Source of the DNA: Candidatus Limnocylindria bacterium
Lineage (GTDB): Bacteria > Chloroflexota > Limnocylindria > QHBO01
Assembly: GCA_030146365.1 (NCBI GenBank)
Contig: JASLBU010000075.1
Location: forward strand, 1-5,144
DNA: 5,144 nucleotides
Direction: 5' to 3'
Shown: one piece after another, positions 1-3,726 of the stretch
Layout of the letters: each line of letters begins with the position of its first letter
How positions within the stretch are numbered: the first letter of the stretch is position 1
Notes under the pieces: generated by a model
Told to the model about the DNA's origin: nothing
Database searches by the model: none
Seen by the model: the letters and a program-made list of their open reading frames with translations, nothing else
Position numbers and translations under genes: made by a program

Positions 1-1
1 C

Positions 2-922
2 GCAGCACGCACGGGCGTCGCCATGCGGACGATCTGGGCACAAGACGTCTCTGGGGTCGCCGCGAATCTCATCGGCCTGGCGCCACTTGCGTGGTTGATG
101 GCCCAGGTGTTCCAGCTGCCGAATGGAGTGGGCTGGTGGGCCACCCCGCTGTTCGTGGTCCCGCTGTTCACGACGCGGCTTGCATACGCCAGGTACGTCG
201 AGACACGGGAGCTGTTCGAGCAGACCATCACGGCGCTGTCGAAGGCGGTCGACGCACGAGACACCTATACCCGCGACCATTCGTACCGCGTGAGCACCAT
301 CGCGGAGGCGATGTGCCGAACCATGCGTCTCCAGGAAGCCGAGATCGAGAAGATCAAGTGGGCCGGGCTGCTGCACGACATCGGCAAGATCGGCATCCGC
401 GACCACATCCTCCTGAAGGAGGGGCCGCTGGACAAGCGGGAGCGAATCCTGATGAACCAGCACCCGACCATCGGCGCGGAGATCGTGGCGCCGGCGAGCC
501 AGCTGTCGGAGGAGGCGCCGCTGATCAAGGCGCACCACGAGTGGTTCAACGGGTCCGGCTATCCCGACGGCATTGAGGCGCTCGACATCCCGCTCGGCGC
601 CCGAATTCTCACGATCGCCGATGCCTACGAGGCCATGACGAGCTCCCGGCCGTACCGCAAGACGCCGCTGACGCACGAGCAGGCGGTCGAGCAGCTGGAG
701 CGCTTCGCTGGCATCCAGTTCGATCCGACCATCGTTCCGGTCCTGGTGAACCTCGATCGCAGCATCCTCGACCGGCCGCCGGACCGGGACGATGAGCTGC
801 CGACCATGCTCCATCGCAACGAGGCCGACGCTGCCGCGGACGCGGCGGCCGCGGCATCCACCCAGACGACAGGGACCGTGACGAAGTCGAGGCCAGCCCT
901 GGCCTCGGATGATGTTTCTTAG
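2..922 (+). CDS. Membrane-anchored HD-GYP domain phosphohydrolase, probable c-di-GMP phosphodiesterase (5' end outside window)
   Basis: Likely hydrolyses cyclic di-GMP at the inner face of the membrane. Residues are counted from the ATG at 23. Two hydrophobic segments (about 11-30 and 39-56) are followed by a short connecting helix and an HD-GYP domain (about 65-245). The expected metal and substrate residues are present: H86, the HD pair H118-D119 within HDIGK, H147, H171-H172, the GYP signature G179-Y180-P181, and D200. The catalytic core therefore looks intact. The tail (about 250-299) is Ala/Asp/Thr-rich and probably disordered. The frame is open upstream to base 2 and the ATG at 23 has no Shine-Dalgarno sequence. 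Two helices look like the end of a larger N-terminal membrane sensor, so I read this as a 5'-truncated gene; a start at 23 is the alternative. The stop at 920-922 overlaps the next gene by 14 bases. Activity on c-di-GMP is inferred from the family; some HD-GYP proteins act on other cyclic dinucleotides. Confidence 0.93.
   Translation, partial: AARTGVAMRTIWAQDVSGVAANLIGLAPLAWLMAQVFQLPNGVGWWATPLFVVPLFTTRLAYARYVETRELFEQTITALSKAVDARDTYTRDHSYRVSTIAEAMCRTMRLQEAEIEKIKWAGLLHDIGKIGIRDHILLKEGPLDKRERILMNQHPTIGAEIVAPASQLSEEAPLIKAHHEWFNGSGYPDGIEALDIPLGARILTIADAYEAMTSSRPYRKTPLTHEQAVEQLERFAGIQFDPTIVPVLVNLDRSILDRPPDRDDELPTMLHRNEADAAADAAAAASTQTTGTVTKSRPALASDDVS
888..907 (+). promoter_or_regulatory. Hairpin immediately before the transporter start codon
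   Basis: CGAGGCCA (888-895) and TGGCCTCG (900-907) form a perfect 8-bp stem around a GCCC loop, with a possible further U-G pair (887/908). The stem ends one base before the ATG at 909 and contains the only Shine-Dalgarno-like GAGG (889-892) nearby. It lies inside the last codons of the HD-GYP gene, so ribosomes finishing that gene (stop at 922) would melt it. That is the arrangement expected for translational coupling. There is no T-run after it, so it is not an intrinsic terminator. The fold is seen in the sequence; the function is inferred. Confidence 0.5.
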
Positions 923-2843
923 CACCATCCTCCTGGCGCTCATCGTCGGCGCCTTCGCGGGGGGCGGGCTGCCCCGGCTGGCGGACCTCAGGCTCCGTTG
1001 GAGCCTGCTGCTGGTCGCCGCGCTGGGCCTGCGCGTCGCGGCCGGGCTCAGTCGCGAGATCGGGTTCGGTGCGGAAATCCCAGTCGGCTGGGCCTATATC
1101 CTGGCCTATGGACTGATCTTCGCGTGGCTGTGGGGAAACTGGCGCGTACCGGGACTTCAGATCGCGTCGGTGGGCATCGGCGCCAACCTGGTTGCGGTGC
1201 TCGTGAACGCGGGCCAGATGCCGATCTGGTCCGCCGCCTTCTTCGCCGCCGGCTTCACCGAGGCGCAGATCGCGAACGACCCGTTCCACTTCATCCTCCG
1301 CGCGGAGAGCGTCGGCGACTTCGTGGCGCGCGGCGGGCTGTTCGGCGACGTCATCCCGCTGCCCATTCCGGTGATCCGCGACGTCGTGAGCCTCGGGGAC
1401 GTGCTGCTCGCCCTCGGCATCTTCTGGGCGATCGTGTACTCGATGACCCGCGTCGATGTGCCCGCCAGGTCGGCGGTGGCCTTCGGCTCGCCGGCGCTTC
1501 AGCGGGTCACCGCCGGCGCGACCGGCATGGCGGGTACGCCGTTCGCGGATGCCGAGCGCATCCCGGCCGATGTCTCGGAGGTCGGCGCCGAGATGGCCGG
1601 CATGCGCACGCAGTCGCCCTACCTTCGGCTGGTCCGCAACCGGAACTTCTCGCTGCTGTGGGTCGGCCAGCTCGTCAGCCTCTTCGGCGAGCGCATCCAC
1701 ACCGTGGCGCTCGGCTTCCTCGTGTACGACGCGACCGGCGGATCGGCCCTCGAGGTGGGGCTGACGTTCGCCGCCACGGCCGTCCCGAACGTGCTGCTCG
1801 GTCCGCTGGCCGGGACGCTCGTGGACCGGTGGGATCGACGCAGGACGATGGCCGTGTGCGACGTCCTGCGCGCCGCGCTCCTCCTCTCGGTGCCGTTCGT
1901 GATCGAGATCAACGTCTCGCTCGTGTACGTGATGGCCTTCCTGATCGCCACGGTGACCCTGCTGTTCCGGCCCGCAAAGACGGCGGTCATCCCGGCCGTC
2001 GTGGAGGAGCGGGATCTCGTGACTGCGAACTCGATGAGCAGCGTCGCCGACACCGCCGCGGACCTCGTGGGGCTGCCGCTGGCCGGTGTCCTCATCGGCG
2101 GTGCGCTCATGGGCTCGCTCGAGATCGCGTTCGTCCTGGGGGCGATGACGTACCTGATCAGCGCCATCCTCATCTTCGCGATGCAGGTGCCAAAGCAGGA
2201 GCTCATCGACTCCCCTATGCGCCTGGCCTCGATCTGGGCGGAGATGGTCGAGGGCTGGAACTTCCTCCGCCGGCAGATGGAGCTGTTCAGCAACACGATC
2301 ATCTCGACGGTCGCGCAGCTGGCCGTCGGCGCGGAGATCGTCGCGACGATCCCTTACACCCAGGAGGTGCTGCGGACATCGGAGCAGATGCCGGCGGAGA
2401 CGGTCTACGCGCTGCTCCTGAGCTCGATCGCGCTGGGCAGCGTGCTAGGCGGAATCGGTGTCGGTGCGATCGGCGACCGGATCCGCAAGGGGCCGCTCAC
2501 GATCACCGGCTTCGTGGGGATGGGCCTCTCTCTGGTGGCCGCCGGGCTGGTGCGCGACCCGCTCGTCGCCATCGGCATCTTCTTCTTCACCGGGCTCTTC
2601 AACATGGTGTTCATCATCCCGACGATCACGCTGTTCCAGCAGCGCACGCCGCAGCGGCTGATGGGCCGCGTCGTCTCGAGCCGGCAGGCCCTGGTGTTCG
2701 GGGCAATCGCCGCATCGATGGGCCTGTCGGGATGGCTGTCGGACCTCATCGGTGCCGACATGGTGCTCGTGGTGGCGGGCGGCATCTGCGCGGCGGCGGG
2801 GGCGGTCGGATTCCTCATCCCCGCGATGCGGACCGCAAGGTGA
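909..2843 (+). CDS. DUF5317 membrane domain fused to MFS transporter
   Basis: A 644-residue polytopic membrane protein with two parts. Residues 1 to about 180 match the DUF5317 pattern: an early L-x-x-LADLRLRW stretch (21-31), several helices, a VNAGQMP segment (99-105), and GDVIPLPIP (146-154) followed by a SLGDVLLALG helix (161-170). DUF5317 has no known function. A roughly 50-residue soluble linker (182-235) leads to a full-length MFS carrier (about 240-640) of some 12 helices. This has an N-lobe start NRNFSLLWVGQLVSLFG (244-260), the loop 2-3 motif A as GTLVDRWDRRRTM (302-314) and a weaker C-lobe copy, GAIGDRIRKG (519-528). The MFS half resembles drug or siderophore exporters of the MFS_1/MFS_3 type; substrate and direction are unknown. 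The start overlaps the HD-GYP gene by 14 bases; the ATG at 912 is an equally possible start. Co-transcription with HD-GYP is very likely. The fusion is unusual because MFS proteins normally stand alone at about 400-450 residues. Confidence 0.9.
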   Translation: MMFLSTILLALIVGAFAGGGLPRLADLRLRWSLLLVAALGLRVAAGLSREIGFGAEIPVGWAYILAYGLIFAWLWGNWRVPGLQIASVGIGANLVAVLVNAGQMPIWSAAFFAAGFTEAQIANDPFHFILRAESVGDFVARGGLFGDVIPLPIPVIRDVVSLGDVLLALGIFWAIVYSMTRVDVPARSAVAFGSPALQRVTAGATGMAGTPFADAERIPADVSEVGAEMAGMRTQSPYLRLVRNRNFSLLWVGQLVSLFGERIHTVALGFLVYDATGGSALEVGLTFAATAVPNVLLGPLAGTLVDRWDRRRTMAVCDVLRAALLLSVPFVIEINVSLVYVMAFLIATVTLLFRPAKTAVIPAVVEERDLVTANSMSSVADTAADLVGLPLAGVLIGGALMGSLEIAFVLGAMTYLISAILIFAMQVPKQELIDSPMRLASIWAEMVEGWNFLRRQMELFSNTIISTVAQLAVGAEIVATIPYTQEVLRTSEQMPAETVYALLLSSIALGSVLGGIGVGAIGDRIRKGPLTITGFVGMGLSLVAAGLVRDPLVAIGIFFFTGLFNMVFIIPTITLFQQRTPQRLMGRVVSSRQALVFGAIAASMGLSGWLSDLIGADMVLVVAGGICAAAGAVGFLIPAMRTAR

Positions 2844-2868
2844 GCATGCGGGAGCCCCGACGGCGATC

Positions 2869-2877
2869 TGCTACCCT
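2869..2877 (+). promoter_or_regulatory. Possible extended -10 promoter for a leaderless transcript
   Basis: TGCTACCCT (2869-2877) fits an extended -10 element (TGn then TAnnnT), with its last T nine bases before the GTG at 2887. No -35 box is visible, and there is no Shine-Dalgarno sequence near the GTG. A transcript starting at or next to the GTG would be leaderless, as is common in high-GC Gram-positive-type bacteria. The match is short, so it could be chance. The small gene pair might instead be read through from the transporter gene. Confidence 0.35.
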
Positions 2878-2886
2878 TCGCGCGCC

Positions 2887-3171
2887 GTGGGACTGATCCT
2901 CGACCTCGCGGTCGTCGCCATCGCCGTGGTGGTGGTCGGCTCCCTGGCGCTTCTGGCGTGGACGCTGGCGGTGTCGTCGGTTCGGTCGGTCCGACGGGGG
3001 CGGCGAAGCGTCGACGCATCACGGCGGCGCGTGAGTCAAGCCGAGGGCCGGCTCGCGCAAGCGACCGCGCGCGCGACCGCGAGCCTGGAGCACATGAACC
3101 GACGGACCCGGTCCGGAGCCAGGACGACCGGCGCGCCGCACCATAGAGCTGGAGAGCAACCCGACGCATGA
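2887..3171 (+). CDS. Small single-helix membrane protein of unknown function
   Basis: A 94-residue protein that I do not recognise. A long hydrophobic helix (about 4-29) is followed at once by an Arg-rich stretch (33-48), which predicts the N-terminus outside and the C-terminus in the cytoplasm. Residues about 44-72 are Ala/Arg/Glu/Gln-rich, look helical and amphipathic, and may form a short coiled coil. The rest (about 73-94) is polar and probably unstructured. I chose the GTG at 2887 because the hydrophobic helix starts right after it. Earlier in-frame codons would run back into the transporter gene and add a non-hydrophobic stretch. The stop overlaps the next start as ATGA (3168-3171), so the two products are probably made together. 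The reading frame also extends upstream, but that part shadows the transporter gene. Function is unknown; a small scaffold or partner of the next protein is only a guess. Confidence 0.65.
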   Translation: MGLILDLAVVAIAVVVVGSLALLAWTLAVSSVRSVRRGRRSVDASRRRVSQAEGRLAQATARATASLEHMNRRTRSGARTTGAPHHRAGEQPDA

Positions 3172-3617
3172 CCGAACCGACGGATCCACGACCCACTGCG
3201 GACGGCGAGCGATCGGGGGACGCCGACGCCGCCCCCGTCGGCAGGCGCCGAACGGCCCGAGAGCCGGCGTCCGGCCGTGGGCAGGGGCGTCAGCGCGAGC
3301 CTGGCTACCGCGGATCGCTGCCGACTCGAGAGGACCGGCTGGCCAAGCCCTGGATCCTGACCGTCCTGGGGATCTTCGCGCTGATCATCGTCCTGTCCAT
3401 CGCAGGCGTCCCGTCGCGGTTCACCCCCGACCCGACGCCGCTTCCGACGCTGCCGCCCGCCCCGTCGGTGAGCGCGGACTCGTCCATGGAGCCGTCATCG
3501 AGCGCCTCGGGTTCGGCGGAGCCATCCGCCACCGAGGAGCCGTCCGACGCTGCCAGCGACGAGCCGTCCGCATCGGCGACCGAGCAGCCCTCATCCGAGG
3601 CCACGTCATCTCCGTAG
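3168..3617 (+). CDS. Single-pass membrane protein with Ser/Pro/Glu-rich extracytoplasmic tail, unknown function
   Basis: A 149-residue protein with no recognisable enzymatic domain. Residues 1-60 are hydrophilic, rich in Arg, Gly, Asp and Pro, and likely disordered and cytoplasmic. One membrane helix follows (about 62-79, from WILTVLG to LSIAG). The tail (81-149) is Pro-rich (82-100) and then Ser/Ala/Glu/Pro-rich, with five E/Q-P-S units beginning at residues 108, 118, 124, 132 and 140. Basic residues before the helix and few charges of that kind after it support an inside-to-outside orientation. The low-complexity tail resembles wall-spanning or surface-exposed linkers, but there is no sortase motif, lipobox or cysteine. 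A ribosome binding site GGAGAG (3151-3156) lies 11 bases before the ATG, and the start overlaps the previous gene's stop. The gene probably forms a two-gene unit with the 94-residue protein, whose topology is opposite. It could also be a poorly conserved, fast-evolving membrane protein with no fixed role. Confidence 0.75.
   Translation: MTEPTDPRPTADGERSGDADAAPVGRRRTAREPASGRGQGRQREPGYRGSLPTREDRLAKPWILTVLGIFALIIVLSIAGVPSRFTPDPTPLPTLPPAPSVSADSSMEPSSSASGSAEPSATEEPSDAASDEPSASATEQPSSEATSSP
3537..3608 (+). repeat. Three imperfect 24-bp tandem units encoding an 8-residue (E/Q)PS repeat
   Basis: Units at 3537-3560, 3561-3584 and 3585-3608 encode EPSDAASD, EPSASATE and QPSSEATS. GAGCCGTCCG is identical at the start of the first two units (3537-3546 and 3561-3570). 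Degenerate E-P-S copies lie upstream at residues 108 and 118. The period is a whole number of codons, so gain or loss of units would keep the frame. Divergence among units is high, so this is an old or selected-for-composition repeat rather than a fresh expansion. Confidence 0.6.
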
Positions 3618-3632
3618 TTCCTACCGGAGCCG

Positions 3633-3661
3633 TTGTACGAAAGGCGTACGGTCCGTATACT
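3633..3661 (+). promoter_or_regulatory. Sigma-70-type promoter of the response regulator gene
   Basis: TATACT (3656-3661) differs from the TATAAT consensus at one base. TTGTAC (3633-3638) supplies the TTG of a -35 box at exactly 17 bases spacing. The predicted transcription start is near 3666-3668, giving a leader of about 60 bases before the GTG at 3727. This is the most A+T-rich stretch of the only long intergenic gap (3618-3726) and directly precedes a strong ribosome binding site. The -35 match is only half, which fits a promoter that is controlled by a protein. Confidence 0.6.
3635..3657 (+). promoter_or_regulatory. Nested inverted repeats over the promoter, candidate operator
   Basis: GTACG (3635-3639) and CGTAC (3645-3649) are a perfect inverted repeat with a 5-base centre. 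The second arm is shared by another: TACGG (3647-3651) and CCGTA (3653-3657) around a single T. Together they fill the space from the -35 box into the -10 box. A dimeric regulator bound here would block or reposition RNA polymerase. A DNA operator seems likelier than an RNA hairpin, because the element lies upstream of the predicted transcription start. The regulator is unknown; autoregulation by the downstream gene is possible. Confidence 0.4.
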
Positions 3662-3667
3662 TGATGG

Positions 3668-3690
3668 CCGCCCGCTGCCCGAGCTGGCGG
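3668..3690 (+). other. Hairpin in the 5' leader of the response regulator mRNA
   Basis: CCGCC (3668-3672) pairs with GGCGG (3686-3690). Inside, after a C/T mismatch, GCT (3674-3676) pairs with AGC (3682-3684) around a 5-base loop. It begins at or just after the predicted transcription start and may protect the 5' end of the message. No T-run follows, so it is not a terminator. The function is inferred. Confidence 0.35.
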
Positions 3691-3715
3691 TGTGTTCCGG
3701 CGGTTCCGCCCATCC

Positions 3716-3720
3716 GGAGG
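3716..3720 (+). promoter_or_regulatory. Strong Shine-Dalgarno site setting a GTG start
   Basis: GGAGG lies six bases before GTG (3727-3729), near-ideal spacing. It decides the start of the response regulator, whose first residues then run directly into the receiver domain's first strand. Part of it (3716-3718) could pair with TCCGG at 3696-3700 in an alternative leader fold. Confidence 0.85.
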
Positions 3721-3726
3721 ACCTGA

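Noticed and set aside
609..1700. A 363-codon open frame on the - strand across the HD-GYP/transporter junction
   Set aside because: It spans two well-supported + strand genes and has the compositional look of an antisense shadow (Arg/Glu/Ala/Pro-rich, no domain).
2849..2859. CGGG-AGC-CCCG after the transporter stop as a terminator
   Set aside because: Only four base pairs and no T-run; chance is likely at this GC content.
998..2896. A 632-codon + strand frame overlapping the transporter gene in another phase
   Set aside because: The translation is Arg/Gly/Ala-rich without membrane helices or motifs, while the 909-2843 frame gives a coherent membrane protein.
3611..3628. Hairpin at the end of the 149-residue gene (TCCGTAG / CTACCGGA, one bulge) as a terminator
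   Set aside because: The stem is short with a bulged base, overlaps the stop codon and is not followed by a T-run, so I cannot support an intrinsic terminator.
3685..3698. TGGCGGTGTGTTCC resembling a sigma-54 -24/-12 promoter before the regulator
   Set aside because: The -12 half lacks the needed GC at the right distance (TTCC instead of TTGC and one base short); the sigma-70-type promoter just upstream fits better.
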